16,736 nucleotides of DNA from Bacteroidales bacterium UBA1199 (GCA_002309795.1 DBXZ01000046.1:1-16736); one strand, 5' to 3'; counted from the first letter of the stretch, positions 6,571 through 14,431 are shown. Notes: generated from the letters alone by a model not told the origin. Made by a program: numbers and translations.

Positions 6571-6599
6571 TTGAATGACTCTACTTTTGTATCATTCAA
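6571..6599. promoter_or_regulatory. Promoter inside an 8-bp inverted repeat
   Basis: TTGAATGA (6571-6578) and TCATTCAA (6592-6599) are exact reverse complements separated by 13 bp. The -7 element TACTTTTG (6582-6589) sits in the middle. A dimeric regulator bound here would cover the promoter of the lipid cassette. No good -33 TTG was found at 19-21 bp. The leader would be only about 15 nt, with AGGA just before the start codon at 6610. Confidence 0.55.
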
Positions 6600-6609
6600 T
6601 TAGATAGGA

Positions 6610-7314
6610 ATGAAAAAGCAATCGTCAGAACAATCTGTCAGGATCCAGACTTCGCTGTTGAACGGGGTGGAAAAGAAGGCCCTGTTGTGGCTGGCGAAGC
6701 GCCAGCCGAAGTGGGTTGACCCCGACATGCTGACGTTCACAGGATTTATCGGCGCACTGGTCATTGCGGCGGGCTATATCCTGTCCAACTGCAACGCAAA
6801 CTACTTGTGGCTGGCTTCGCTCGGATTCCTCATCAACTGGTATGGCGATTCGCTTGACGGGACATTGGCCCGCTATCGGAAGCGGCAGCGTCCTGTGTAC
6901 GGTTTCTATCTTGATCACACGGTGGATGCCATCAATGAGACGATTATGTTCATGGGAGTCGGGCTCTCCCCTTTCATGCGTTTCGACCTGTCGTGCATTC
7001 TTTTGATTCTATACCTGATGCTGACCCTCAATGTCGCGATGAATGCGCATCTCAAAGGCGAATTCCGCTTAACCTATGCCAAATTGGGCCCTACTGAATT
7101 CCGTCTGATCTGCATCATTGCCAACACCGTGCTGGTGTTCTCACAACGGCTGAGAACCTGGGCGATGGAACTACAGTGGTTCTCTTCAAGGTTTGAACTG
7201 CATATCCTTGATATTCTTGGGGGCTTCATTCTTCTCGTACTGGTGTTGATTTATCTCGTGACCATCATCCAGGATGCCCGCTATTATGCGAAAACCGATC
7301 CGAAGAACAAATAA
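6610..7314 (+). CDS. CDP-alcohol phosphatidyltransferase family enzyme
   Basis: A 234-residue integral membrane enzyme of the CDP-alcohol phosphotransferase family, which joins an alcohol to a phosphate group from a CDP-linked donor in phospholipid synthesis. The signature D-x2-DG-x2-AR-(x9)-G-x3-D-x3-D is complete: D80, D83, G84, A87, R88, G98, D102, D106. These aspartates bind the metal and catalyse transfer in characterised members. About six membrane segments are predicted. The form DSLDGTLARYRKRQRP with YLDHTVD differs from phosphatidylserine and phosphatidylglycerophosphate synthases known to me, so the product is unassigned. It is the first gene of a coupled cassette; its stop overlaps the next start by one base (TAATG). 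Confidence 0.9.
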   Translation: MKKQSSEQSVRIQTSLLNGVEKKALLWLAKRQPKWVDPDMLTFTGFIGALVIAAGYILSNCNANYLWLASLGFLINWYGDSLDGTLARYRKRQRPVYGFYLDHTVDAINETIMFMGVGLSPFMRFDLSCILLILYLMLTLNVAMNAHLKGEFRLTYAKLGPTEFRLICIIANTVLVFSQRLRTWAMELQWFSSRFELHILDILGGFILLVLVLIYLVTIIQDARYYAKTDPKNK

Positions 7315-7775
7315 TGAATAAATCGGCGAAAGCATTGTTGCTCCGATTCCCCAAGTTCGTTGCAGGCAACTTGTCGGGGACTCTCGTGGACACACTCGTT
7401 CTGTGGGTTTTCTCACACCTCGTGTTTCATTCTTACGTCGGCAAAATGATTGTCTCCCCCGCCATCTCTTTTGAGTTTGCGGTCTTTACCAACTTTGTCG
7501 TTTCCTACAATATGACATGGAGAGACCGCATCTCGCAGCGGTCAATCAAGTCGTTCTTCAGGCACTACGGGGCTTACAATATCTCCTGTACGGTGGGATT
7601 CCTGATCAAAATGGGTATGCTTCTGTTGATACAGGCGCTGTCGAAATGGGATGTAGTGATATGTAACTTATTGGCACTGTGTGTGTCAGGAACCTATAAC
7701 TTCATGATGAACGAAATGGTTGTTTTCAGAAAAAGAAAGACATGCAATGACGCTGATTACGATGGAAGATATTGA
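7314..7775 (+). CDS. GtrA family membrane protein
   Basis: A 153-residue protein with four hydrophobic segments (about 11-35, 45-65, 85-107 and 112-132), the layout of the GtrA family. Family landmarks are the basic-aromatic turns NFVVSYNMTWR (60-70) and NFMMNEMVVFR (129-139) after segments two and four. Known GtrA proteins are proposed to flip polyprenyl-phosphate-linked sugars across the membrane. Placed between a head-group transferase and an acyltransferase, this one may move a lipid intermediate, which is inference. Its start overlaps the preceding stop by one base and its end overlaps the next gene by about 29 bp, pointing to translational coupling. Confidence 0.87.
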   Translation: MNKSAKALLLRFPKFVAGNLSGTLVDTLVLWVFSHLVFHSYVGKMIVSPAISFEFAVFTNFVVSYNMTWRDRISQRSIKSFFRHYGAYNISCTVGFLIKMGMLLLIQALSKWDVVICNLLALCVSGTYNFMMNEMVVFRKRKTCNDADYDGRY

Positions 7776-8580
7776 AAGCGTTTTACCGGTATTCAAAGGA
7801 AAAGTCGGAAACGGACTCGCACGTTCGCTGACGCGGATTACGGGAATCGATCAGTTGTCGGACCGCTATGACCGGCACGAAAACCTCGCCGGTCCGGAAT
7901 TCGTCAGCGCCTTCTTGAAGGACCTGGACCTGAATTACGAGGTACAGGGCCTGGAACACTTGGAGCAGGTGCTCGACGGCCCCTTCATTACCGTCAGCAA
8001 CCACCCCTACGGAGGCCTGGACGGGTTGGTCCTTATTGATCTGTTCGGGAAATATCGGAAAGATTATAAAGTACTGGCCAACAAGTTTCTTTCAACGGTG
8101 GGTACAATCAAGGACAATTTTATCTGCGTAGTACCGAATACGGGTAGATCCAGCGGAATAGCGAGAGAAAGCATCTCCGGTACAAAGAAGGCGATTGAAC
8201 ATATTAACGGAGGCCACCCTCTCGGTCTCTTTCCTTCGGGTGCGGTGTCAGATTACAGTTTCAAGGATTGTTGTGTGCGGGACCGGGAATGGCAAAAGGG
8301 ATCGCTCCGTCTTGTCAGAAAGATGATGGTGCCCGTCGTTCCCGTGCATTTCTTTGACCAAAACTCAAGCCTCTTTTACTTTTTAGGCTTGATAAGCTGG
8401 AAAATCCGGGTCTTGCGCCTCCCCAGGGAAATACTCAACAAGAAAGGCAAAACCATCCGTCTGGGTATAGGCCCCATTATCTCAGTGGAAGAGCAAAGTC
8501 GATATGGACGGATTGAAGAATATGGCAGGATGTTGAGAAATTCTGTCTATGGCATCGAGTATCATTTGAACAATACATGA
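7747..8580 (+). CDS. Lysophospholipid acyltransferase family protein, GlsA/OlsA-like
   Basis: A 277-residue protein with the glycerolipid acyltransferase fold. The catalytic motif is NHPYGGLDG (residues 85-93), where His86 and Asp92 are separated by five residues instead of the usual four. The same spaced form is typical of the acyltransferase half of OlsF/GlsA-type amino-acid lipid synthases. FPSGA (152-156) stands where substrate-binding motif III is expected, and VPVVPVHF (195-202) fits motif IV. In-frame ATGs exist at 7720, 7747 and 7762; 7747 is chosen because it limits the overlap with gtrA to 29 bp. It is joined to the next gene by an ATGA overlap. It probably acylates a hydroxyl group of a lipid; the acceptor is not known. 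Confidence 0.85.
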   Translation: MTLITMEDIESVLPVFKGKVGNGLARSLTRITGIDQLSDRYDRHENLAGPEFVSAFLKDLDLNYEVQGLEHLEQVLDGPFITVSNHPYGGLDGLVLIDLFGKYRKDYKVLANKFLSTVGTIKDNFICVVPNTGRSSGIARESISGTKKAIEHINGGHPLGLFPSGAVSDYSFKDCCVRDREWQKGSLRLVRKMMVPVVPVHFFDQNSSLFYFLGLISWKIRVLRLPREILNKKGKTIRLGIGPIISVEEQSRYGRIEEYGRMLRNSVYGIEYHLNNT

Positions 8581-9719
8581 ATATGATAGTGACCATTAAA
8601 GAAGTTAAGACAATGAAGGATCTGCGGGCGTTTGTCCATTTTCCCAACGAACTATACAAGGACAACCCCTATTACGTTCCGCAAATTGAGTCGATGGAGA
8701 GGGACACCCTGACTCCGTCAAAGAACAGAGCGTTTGAAGTCTGTGAAGGAAAATATTGGCTGGCATTCAACGACAAAGGAAAGATTGTCGGGCGTGTGGC
8801 AGGGATTATTAATCACAAGTACAACAATAAGATCAAAGAAAAAACCTGCCGCTTCGGCTGGATTGATTTCGTGGATGATTGCAATGTTTCCAGGGCATTG
8901 ATGCAGAAGGTTGAGCAATATGCGCGCGAAAACGGAATGAATACCATCAGCGGACCGATGGGATTTCTGGAGTTTGACGCGGCCGGAATCCTGGTGGAGG
9001 GTTTCGATAAACTCCCAACTGCGTACGGAAAATACAATGCGCCCTACTATGAATCACATCTTCTGGCCTTGGGTTATCTGAAAGAGGTCGATTTTGTGGA
9101 GTATCTCATCCTGATTCCTGAAGTTATTCCGGACCGCTACGCGCAAATGTCCAAGATTGTTGAAGAAAAATTCGGTTTGCGACAGGCTGTTCTCCGTCGG
9201 CATAGCGATATCAATCAGTACGCGGACGGAGTCTTCAGATGCCTGAATTCAGCCTATTCACATCTCCATGGTTTCTCAGAACTGACGCCCGGTCAATGTG
9301 AAGATTTGAAAAAACAATTTCTGAGCAATATAAGCGTAGACTACCTTTCCATCATTCTCGACTCCCATGGACAAGTCGTAGCATTCGGCGTTGCACTGCC
9401 CTCGCTCTCCAAGGCTATGCAAAAAGCCAACGGGAATATCTTACCGTTTGGTTTTGTACACATCTTGAAAGCCTTACGGCAAAACGACACTCTGGATGTA
9501 CTTCTAATAGCGATTGATAACCAGTACAAAAACAAAGGAGTAATCGCAATGATTTTTGACAAGTTCGCTCAGGGTGTAACAAAAAACGGCATCAAGTATA
9601 TCGAATCTACGCGGGAACTGGAAGACAACACCAGCGTACAGAACCTCTGGCGCTACTTTGAACGCGATTTGACCAAGCGGGCCAGAATCTATAAAAAGAA
9701 CCTGAAAACCAGGCGCTAA
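8577..9719 (+). CDS. GNAT-fold lipid-associated protein, possible N-acyltransferase
   Basis: A 380-residue soluble protein. The N-terminal half has YKDNPYYVPQIESMERD (27-43), a hydrophobic strand that reads like a GNAT core (60-78) and the conserved GPMGF (126-130) with ILVEGF (138-143) and YNAPYYESHLLALGY (153-167). The second half has a GNAT-like acyl-CoA strand and turn, LLIAIDNQYKNKG (299-311), and ends with a typical STRELEDNTSVQNLWRYF (344-361). From memory, relatives with the GPMGF block sit beside serine palmitoyltransferase genes in Bacteroidota, and bacterial ceramide synthase is itself a GNAT protein, so a role in amide-linked acyl transfer is plausible but unproven. Its start codon overlaps the acyltransferase stop (ATGA). 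Its stop overlaps the convergent gene by 4 bp. Confidence 0.72.
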   Translation: MNMIVTIKEVKTMKDLRAFVHFPNELYKDNPYYVPQIESMERDTLTPSKNRAFEVCEGKYWLAFNDKGKIVGRVAGIINHKYNNKIKEKTCRFGWIDFVDDCNVSRALMQKVEQYARENGMNTISGPMGFLEFDAAGILVEGFDKLPTAYGKYNAPYYESHLLALGYLKEVDFVEYLILIPEVIPDRYAQMSKIVEEKFGLRQAVLRRHSDINQYADGVFRCLNSAYSHLHGFSELTPGQCEDLKKQFLSNISVDYLSIILDSHGQVVAFGVALPSLSKAMQKANGNILPFGFVHILKALRQNDTLDVLLIAIDNQYKNKGVIAMIFDKFAQGVTKNGIKYIESTRELEDNTSVQNLWRYFERDLTKRARIYKKNLKTRR

Positions 9720-10666
9720 GGACGGGGTTCGCCGTAGAAGCGCATCCAGACGGCATCCTGAAGCTCCTCCGGGAGGCCGCGGAGGAAGGAACGGGTCGTA
9801 TTCTTGGGAAAATCGCTGTAACGCAGGAAAATCAAGCCCGGAAGGGTGTTGTTGAAGTACGGATCCACTTCGAAACAGACGAGTTTCGCGCCGTTTTCCA
9901 GATAGATGCGCACCAGGACCGGCATCCGGTATTTTCCGTCAGAGAGCTTTTTCATCGTGATATCGAGTTCCCCGATTTCTCCGGGAGGAATCTGCAGATC
10001 GTCCGGATTCAAAGAGCCGAAATCCGGCACGAAGGGGTGCTCGGGCGTGGCAATCTGATCGGCATCCGGCATCCGGTAATACTTCTGGATATAGTCAGCC
10101 ATCAGGCTCTTGTAGAGATCAGGAAAATCGTTGCTGATGCTGACGGGCCCCGAAAAGAACTCCATTTCCGGATATCTCAGCGATGATACGCCGAGTCCGG
10201 TCAGCAGCATGCGCAGCGGCTGGATTTCACGCTGGTATTTCTGAACGATAAAGGAACGGCCGAGTTCCATGGTTTTGTTAAGCAGCGAAGGGGCCTTCTC
10301 CCCATATTTATAGAGCGTAGAGGTATAGAAACCGGATACGCCGCCGTGATCTTTCATGATCTCCGGACCGAATCCCAGACGGTATGCGCCGACGATTTCC
10401 CGCTTCGAAATGTTCCAGAGAATCATCTGCTCATAGTAGGCGTCGAATTCGTCCGTATCCATGGCATGTCCTGTCCCCTCGCCGACTGCGCGGAAAGTCT
10501 TCTCGCGGAGCCGGTACAGCTCACGCATGACAAGCGGAGCTTCCGAAGTCGGAATCAGGTAAGCCCTGTAGTCTCCAATCTCAAAAAGAATCCGGTGATC
10601 CAGTTTGGCCATTTCGGCGCGGATTTCTTTCGCGGGGGTCTTTTTTGCCAGCCGTTCTTTTTTCAT
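9716..10666 (-). CDS. GNAT family N-acyltransferase, GlsB/OlsB-like
   Basis: A 316-residue soluble enzyme of the acyl-transferring GNAT group often annotated as hemolysin. The N-terminal block LYRLREKTFRAVGEGTG (about 50-66), DTDEFDAYYEQMILWN (70-85) and IVGAYRLG (91-98) followed by ELGRSFI (134-140) matches OlsB/GlsB proteins. These join a 3-hydroxy fatty acid from acyl-ACP to the amino group of ornithine or glycine. In Bacteroides, glsB normally lies beside glsA. Here the GlsA-like acyltransferase is two genes away and convergent. The gene is 12 bp after the PhzF-family gene on the same strand. The C-terminal region (about 215-316) is an additional domain I cannot name. The assignment to glycine-lipid synthesis is inference. 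Confidence 0.8.
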   Translation of the reverse strand: MKKERLAKKTPAKEIRAEMAKLDHRILFEIGDYRAYLIPTSEAPLVMRELYRLREKTFRAVGEGTGHAMDTDEFDAYYEQMILWNISKREIVGAYRLGFGPEIMKDHGGVSGFYTSTLYKYGEKAPSLLNKTMELGRSFIVQKYQREIQPLRMLLTGLGVSSLRYPEMEFFSGPVSISNDFPDLYKSLMADYIQKYYRMPDADQIATPEHPFVPDFGSLNPDDLQIPPGEIGELDITMKKLSDGKYRMPVLVRIYLENGAKLVCFEVDPYFNNTLPGLIFLRYSDFPKNTTRSFLRGLPEELQDAVWMRFYGEPRP

Positions 10667-10678
10667 ATACTTTAACTT

Positions 10679-11518
10679 TCAATCAATCAAAATATTGCCT
10701 TCAGCCACAATGGCTGCTGTGCCACCTACGTAAAGGGTTCCGTCAGATTTCAGACGCGTGGTGATTACGGAAGGTCTTCCCATAACTTCACCCTGAAGAA
10801 AACGGTAATCACCGGGACAGGAAACATGCATATTTTGCGCCAAAAAACAGGTAAGCGCAGCATTGGCCGTACCGGTGGCAGACTCTTCAGGGACGCCGTA
10901 AAGCGGTGCAAAATCCCGCACATGTGCGGTATAGCCATCTCCAGCCTGTACAAAAGCGTGAATACTGACGGCATTAAGACGCTTTGTGAGGTCCGAAACG
11001 GCCTTCATGTCCGGTTGCAGGGCATTCAGTTCTTCCAGCGTGGCGACGGGCAGCATGATGTCAGGCAGGCCGGCATATACGATCTGCGGTCGCAACGCGG
11101 TGGGTTTTGCTCCGACGGCCCGGTAGGCTGCCGCAATATCTGTTTCGCTCAAAGTGCTGACGATGCGCGGGGCGGCCATCTGCATCAGTACCTGGGGGCC
11201 GGCCTCGATGGTTAGATTGCCCGCAAGGGTGTGGCAGAGGCAGTTACCCTGCACATTCTTCCGCTGATGAAGCAGATGAAAGGAGGCAATCGTAGCATGT
11301 CCGCACAATTCCACTTCCGCTTTGGGGGTGAAATAGCGGAGCGTAAACTCGCGGCCGGCATCCTGGCGCACGAAAGCCGTCTCGCTGAACCGCAGTTCCG
11401 CCGCGACCAGAAGCATCAGCCTCTCTTCCGGATAGTCTTTCCCCTCCAGCAGCACTACGCCAGCTGGATTACCGCCGAAAGGACGGTCCGTAAAAGCGTC
11501 GACAATGAAGAATTTCAT
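10679..11518 (-). CDS. PhzF family isomerase/epimerase
   Basis: A 279-residue soluble protein of the PhzF family, whose fold resembles diaminopimelate epimerase. The start at 11518 gives MKFFIVDAFTDRPFGGNPAGV, the family's canonical N terminus; the upstream ATG at 11545 only adds a non-conserved extension. The expected catalytic glutamate is Glu46 in SETAFV. LCGHATIA (71-78) and a PEESATGTANAAL block in the second half complete the signature. The natural substrate of most PhzF relatives is unknown. A Bacteroidota-like -7 element lies on the minus strand at 11550-11543. The GlsB-like gene follows 12 bp downstream, so the two form an operon. Confidence 0.9.
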   Translation of the reverse strand: MKFFIVDAFTDRPFGGNPAGVVLLEGKDYPEERLMLLVAAELRFSETAFVRQDAGREFTLRYFTPKAEVELCGHATIASFHLLHQRKNVQGNCLCHTLAGNLTIEAGPQVLMQMAAPRIVSTLSETDIAAAYRAVGAKPTALRPQIVYAGLPDIMLPVATLEELNALQPDMKAVSDLTKRLNAVSIHAFVQAGDGYTAHVRDFAPLYGVPEESATGTANAALTCFLAQNMHVSCPGDYRFLQGEVMGRPSVITTRLKSDGTLYVGGTAAIVAEGNILID

Positions 11519-11542
11519 CGTCACAAAAATAAAAAAAGATTG

Positions 11543-11561
11543 CAAAAATAGAGTAACTTTG
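11543..11561. promoter_or_regulatory. Back-to-back -7 elements of phzF-like gene and guaA
   Basis: On the minus strand TATTTTTG reads from 11550 to 11543, toward the PhzF-family gene. On the plus strand TAACTTTG occupies 11554-11561, toward guaA. Both match TAnnTTTG and lie only 3 bp apart, so the two polymerases would use overlapping DNA. No clear -33 TTG was seen for either. Confidence 0.55.
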
Positions 11562-11598
11562 CGCGGTTAAAACTGAATCACGCAAAATCATTCCCATT

Positions 11599-12582
11599 AT
11601 GAAAACAGGTAACGTCCGTCCCGCAGACATGGAGCGCATCACTACGCCCGCTCTGGCCAAGAAATTCATTGATGAACAGATTAAGGAGCTTCGCGCTCAG
11701 ATTGGTGACAAAAAGGTGCTGCTGGCGCTCTCCGGCGGTGTAGATTCATCGGTCGTAGCTGCGCTGCTTATCAAAGCGGTCGGCAAACAGCTCGTCTCCG
11801 TGCACGTGAATCACGGCTTGCTGCGCAAGGGTGAACCCGAGCAGGTAATCAAGGTGTTCCGTGACGAACTGCACGCAAATCTCGTTTATGTGGACGCTAC
11901 GGACCGTTTCCTGGACAAACTCGCCGGCGTGGCCGATCCCGAGCAGAAGCGCAAGATTATCGGCGCAGAATTCATCCGCGTATTCGAGGAAGAGGCCCGC
12001 AAGCTGGAAGGCATCAGCTTCCTGGCGCAGGGTACCATCTATCCCGATATCGTGGAATCCGGCCCTGTGAAGTCGCACCACAACGTGGGCGGTTTGCCGG
12101 ACGATCTCCAGTTCGAACTTGTAGAGCCTATCAAGCTGCTGTTCAAGGATGAGGTGCGTGTAGTCGGCAAGGAACTGGGGCTCCCCGACAATATGGTCTT
12201 CCGCCAGCCGTTCCCCGGCCCGGGCCTGGGTGTACGCTGCACGGGTGCCATCACCCGCGACCGTCTGGCCGCACTGCGTGAAGCGGATGCGATTCTGCGT
12301 GAAGAATTCGCAAAGAACGGCCTGGAGGGCAAGGTCTGGCAATATTTCACCATCGTGCCGGACTTCAAGTCAACTGGCGTCAAAAACGACAAGCGCAGCT
12401 GGGACTGGCCGGTGATTATCCGCGCCGTCAACACCCGCGACGCGATGACCGCCACCATCGAAGAGATCCCCTACAAGCTGCTGCACCACATCACGCAGCG
12501 CATCGTGACGGAAGTTCCCGGCGTAAACCGCGTCCTCTACGACCTCACCCCGAAGCCGACCGGAACCATTGAGTGGGAATAA
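11599..12582 (+). CDS. guaA: GMP synthase ATP-pyrophosphatase subunit without glutaminase domain
   Basis: A 327-residue enzyme catalysing ATP-dependent amination of XMP to GMP in purine synthesis. The N-type pyrophosphatase loop SGGVDSS is at residues 45-51. [10 protein letters not shown] (146-155), [10 protein letters not shown] (204-213) and the terminal KPTGTIEWE (319-327) are all hallmarks of GuaA. Ordinary bacterial GuaA is about 510-525 residues and starts with a class I glutamine amidotransferase domain; here that domain is absent and there is room upstream only for a promoter. The protein therefore resembles the archaeal two-subunit arrangement and needs either free ammonia or a separate glutaminase encoded elsewhere. 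The internal ATG at residue 11 is an alternative start. The lipoprotein gene begins 3 bp after the stop. Confidence 0.93.
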   Translation: MKTGNVRPADMERITTPALAKKFIDEQIKELRAQIGDKKVLLALSGGVDSSVVAALLIKAVGKQLVSVHVNHGLLRKGEPEQVIKVFRDELHANLVYVDATDRFLDKLAGVADPEQKRKIIGAEFIRVFEEEARKLEGISFLAQGTIYPDIVESGPVKSHHNVGGLPDDLQFELVEPIKLLFKDEVRVVGKELGLPDNMVFRQPFPGPGLGVRCTGAITRDRLAALREADAILREEFAKNGLEGKVWQYFTIVPDFKSTGVKNDKRSWDWPVIIRAVNTRDAMTATIEEIPYKLLHHITQRIVTEVPGVNRVLYDLTPKPTGTIEWE

Positions 12583-12585
12583 TCT

Positions 12586-13239
12586 ATGAAACGTTTTTTA
12601 CTGATAATCAGTGTTCTGCTCCTGGCGGTCAGCTGCGGGCAGAAAGTCGATACGCTCCGTACCGGAGACCTGGTATTTGTGGGTCTTCCGCTGGACTATG
12701 ACGCGGAAGGAGATTCGATGGATGCAGCCATTTCGGCGGCTACCGGAGAGGATGGTGCACTGAACCTGATTCACGTGGCGATTGCCGAGGTCGATGCGGA
12801 CAGCGTCTGGATTATCGATGCGACCATCGCCCACGGCGTAGACCGCCACCCGCTGGCCGTTTTCCTCAAGGATTTCACCTTGAAAGACGGCACCTATCCG
12901 GAGTTCATCATCAAACGCGTCAAGGGCGTTGACACGGAGGCAGCCGTCCAGAGAGCCCGGACCTATTGCGGCCGCGGCTATGACGTCCGTTTCCTTCCGG
13001 ACAATGAAGAACAGTATTGCACGGAACTGGTGCAGAACAGCTATCTGGACGCTTCCGGCAATCAGGTTTTCCACAGCGAGCCCATGAACTTCTGCGCACC
13101 CGACGGCACGATGCCGCCCTATTGGGAATGGCTGTTCAGCAAGCTGGGAATGGAGGTTCCGCAGGGCGTGCCCGGTACGAACCCACAGCGGATGGCTCAA
13201 TCCGACCTGCTTTACGACGTAGCGGTCAAGTTGTATTAA
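12586..13239 (+). CDS. YiiX/C92-type permuted papain-like lipoprotein
   Basis: A 217-residue protein with a lipoprotein signal: a basic start, a hydrophobic stretch and the lipobox LAVSC with Cys17, so it is probably anchored to a membrane facing the periplasm or surface. The remainder matches the YiiX family of permuted NlpC/P60-like cysteine hydrolases: RTGDLVFV (25-32), a histidine in IHVAI (His63) and YCTELV (134-139) with Cys135 as the likely nucleophile. A Glu follows at 137. YDVRFLPDNEEQ (122-133) is also typical. The substrate is unknown, with amide bonds in peptidoglycan or lipids as candidates. It starts 3 bp after guaA and is followed by a strong terminator. Confidence 0.83.
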   Translation: MKRFLLIISVLLLAVSCGQKVDTLRTGDLVFVGLPLDYDAEGDSMDAAISAATGEDGALNLIHVAIAEVDADSVWIIDATIAHGVDRHPLAVFLKDFTLKDGTYPEFIIKRVKGVDTEAAVQRARTYCGRGYDVRFLPDNEEQYCTELVQNSYLDASGNQVFHSEPMNFCAPDGTMPPYWEWLFSKLGMEVPQGVPGTNPQRMAQSDLLYDVAVKLY

Positions 13240-13260
13240 TACACTGAAAACCAAACAGAA

Positions 13261-13296
13261 AAGCGGACCAGCCCAAAGACTGGTCCGCTTCTTTTT
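13261..13296 (+). terminator. Strong intrinsic terminator, probably bidirectional
   Basis: AAGCGGACCAG (13261-13271) and CTGGTCCGCTT (13280-13290) form a perfect 11-bp stem with an 8-base loop, followed by CTTTTT (13291-13296). On the minus strand the stem is followed by TTTTCTGTTT, so it can also end the convergent DUF5692 transcript. Confidence 0.88.
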
Positions 13297-13310
13297 GAAC
13301 AGATATACCG

Positions 13311-14411
13311 TTAGACGTCGGCGCGAGCCATTGCGTCTTTGTAGTACTTCTGGTTGACGAACACATCCTCTTTGTAAGGGTTGATATGACGCTTGCGGGA
13401 GACGCAGATGATGTAGCCCAGAGCGATTACGTTGACTGCGAGAGCCAGGGCGCTGATGACGATCATCATCGTAGGATTTGCCGCTACGACAGAAGGGTCA
13501 ACCGTAGTACCTACAATACCGTCAGCTGCAGCCTGACCGCCGGCAGCGTAGAGCTGCTCGATGGTAGCGGTGCCTTCCGGATAGAGAACGGGCAGCGTTG
13601 CCCAGCTGAACCACTGACGGCCGTCTTTGAAGGTCTCCTGGAAGAGCGGGAATACCTGAGCGAACATGCACCAGAGAGCCAGGGTGTTGGCACGGTTCTG
13701 GATCCAACCGCCACGGTTCCACAGAAGGGCTGCTACCGTCGGAGCGAGAAGCAGTGCGATACCGCAATACCAGCTGTGCGTCGGCAGGCAGTTGTAGGTG
13801 TAAGCGAAGTTCCAGATGTCGTAGATCACGATATAAACCCAGGTCATATCGGCCCAGATCATATCTTTTTTATCCTTGGAAGCATAGACGTTCCACCATG
13901 CGGTCATACAGAAGATGTTGAGCAAACCGGCCACGCCGTTCATCACGTTGTGCCAGCCGCCGAACTGCCATACGCCTTCGGAGGTGAGCCACCACTTGTT
14001 CCAGCCCATTGCAGCGCTCTCGAAGTCGGAGACGCAGGCAATCAAGATGTTGATGGCCACGATGATGAAAGGGAACGGTTTGAACCAGTGTTTTGCACCG
14101 ATACCCCATTTGTACTTGATCATCATGAAGCCAATACACCCGGCCGTGGCGGCATAAAGCTTGGCATAGTGGAACCAGCCGTGCATGTAGACGTGGGTCT
14201 GGTTTTCCAGCGCCCACTGAGCACCGGCCCGGACACCGAGCCAGATGGCAATGAAGTATGCGCTGAGCGCCAGCGGAACAACCAGGAAAGAGATGATGCC
14301 GCCGAGTTTGGTGCGGCGTGCAAACTCATTGAGAAGAATGAGACCCAGGAGGACGACTAGCATCATTCCCCACTGGGAAAGGGCGTTAGCCCCGTAAACA
14401 TTAAAGAACAT
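13311..14411 (-). CDS. DUF5692 family multi-pass membrane protein
   Basis: A 366-residue protein with roughly eight to nine hydrophobic segments, for example 12-30, 37-60, 84-99, 112-127, 158-172, 190-205, 217-230 and 313-337. It is rich in tryptophan, with charged and aromatic residues at helix ends (WFHYAKLYAATAGC, GWNKWWLTSEGVW, PTHSWYCG). I recognise the overall sequence as the DUF5692 family of anaerobic gut bacteria; no function is established. A polar insert (about 265-310) precedes the last segment. It is the final gene of a left-pointing operon with a small membrane protein, a HypA-like protein and an FAD/Fe-S oxidoreductase, suggesting it could be a membrane partner of the redox enzyme, which is inference. 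Confidence 0.82.
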   Translation of the reverse strand: MFFNVYGANALSQWGMMLVVLLGLILLNEFARRTKLGGIISFLVVPLALSAYFIAIWLGVRAGAQWALENQTHVYMHGWFHYAKLYAATAGCIGFMMIKYKWGIGAKHWFKPFPFIIVAINILIACVSDFESAAMGWNKWWLTSEGVWQFGGWHNVMNGVAGLLNIFCMTAWWNVYASKDKKDMIWADMTWVYIVIYDIWNFAYTYNCLPTHSWYCGIALLLAPTVAALLWNRGGWIQNRANTLALWCMFAQVFPLFQETFKDGRQWFSWATLPVLYPEGTATIEQLYAAGGQAAADGIVGTTVDPSVVAANPTMMIVISALALAVNVIALGYIICVSRKRHINPYKEDVFVNQKYYKDAMARADV

Positions 14412-14431
14412 AGTAGATGAAAACTAAAAAG

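Noticed and set aside
11746..12342. A 198-codon open frame on the minus strand
   Set aside because: It lies wholly within guaA, whose motifs are unambiguous; the antisense frame has no recognisable domain.
12598..13254. A 218-codon open frame on the minus strand
   Set aside because: It is antisense to the C92-type lipoprotein gene, which has a lipobox and catalytic motifs; the antisense product shows none.
13386..14360. A 324-codon open frame on the plus strand
   Set aside because: It is antisense to the DUF5692 gene, which has clear membrane segments and family likeness; its own composition is typical of a shadow frame rich in D, H and R.
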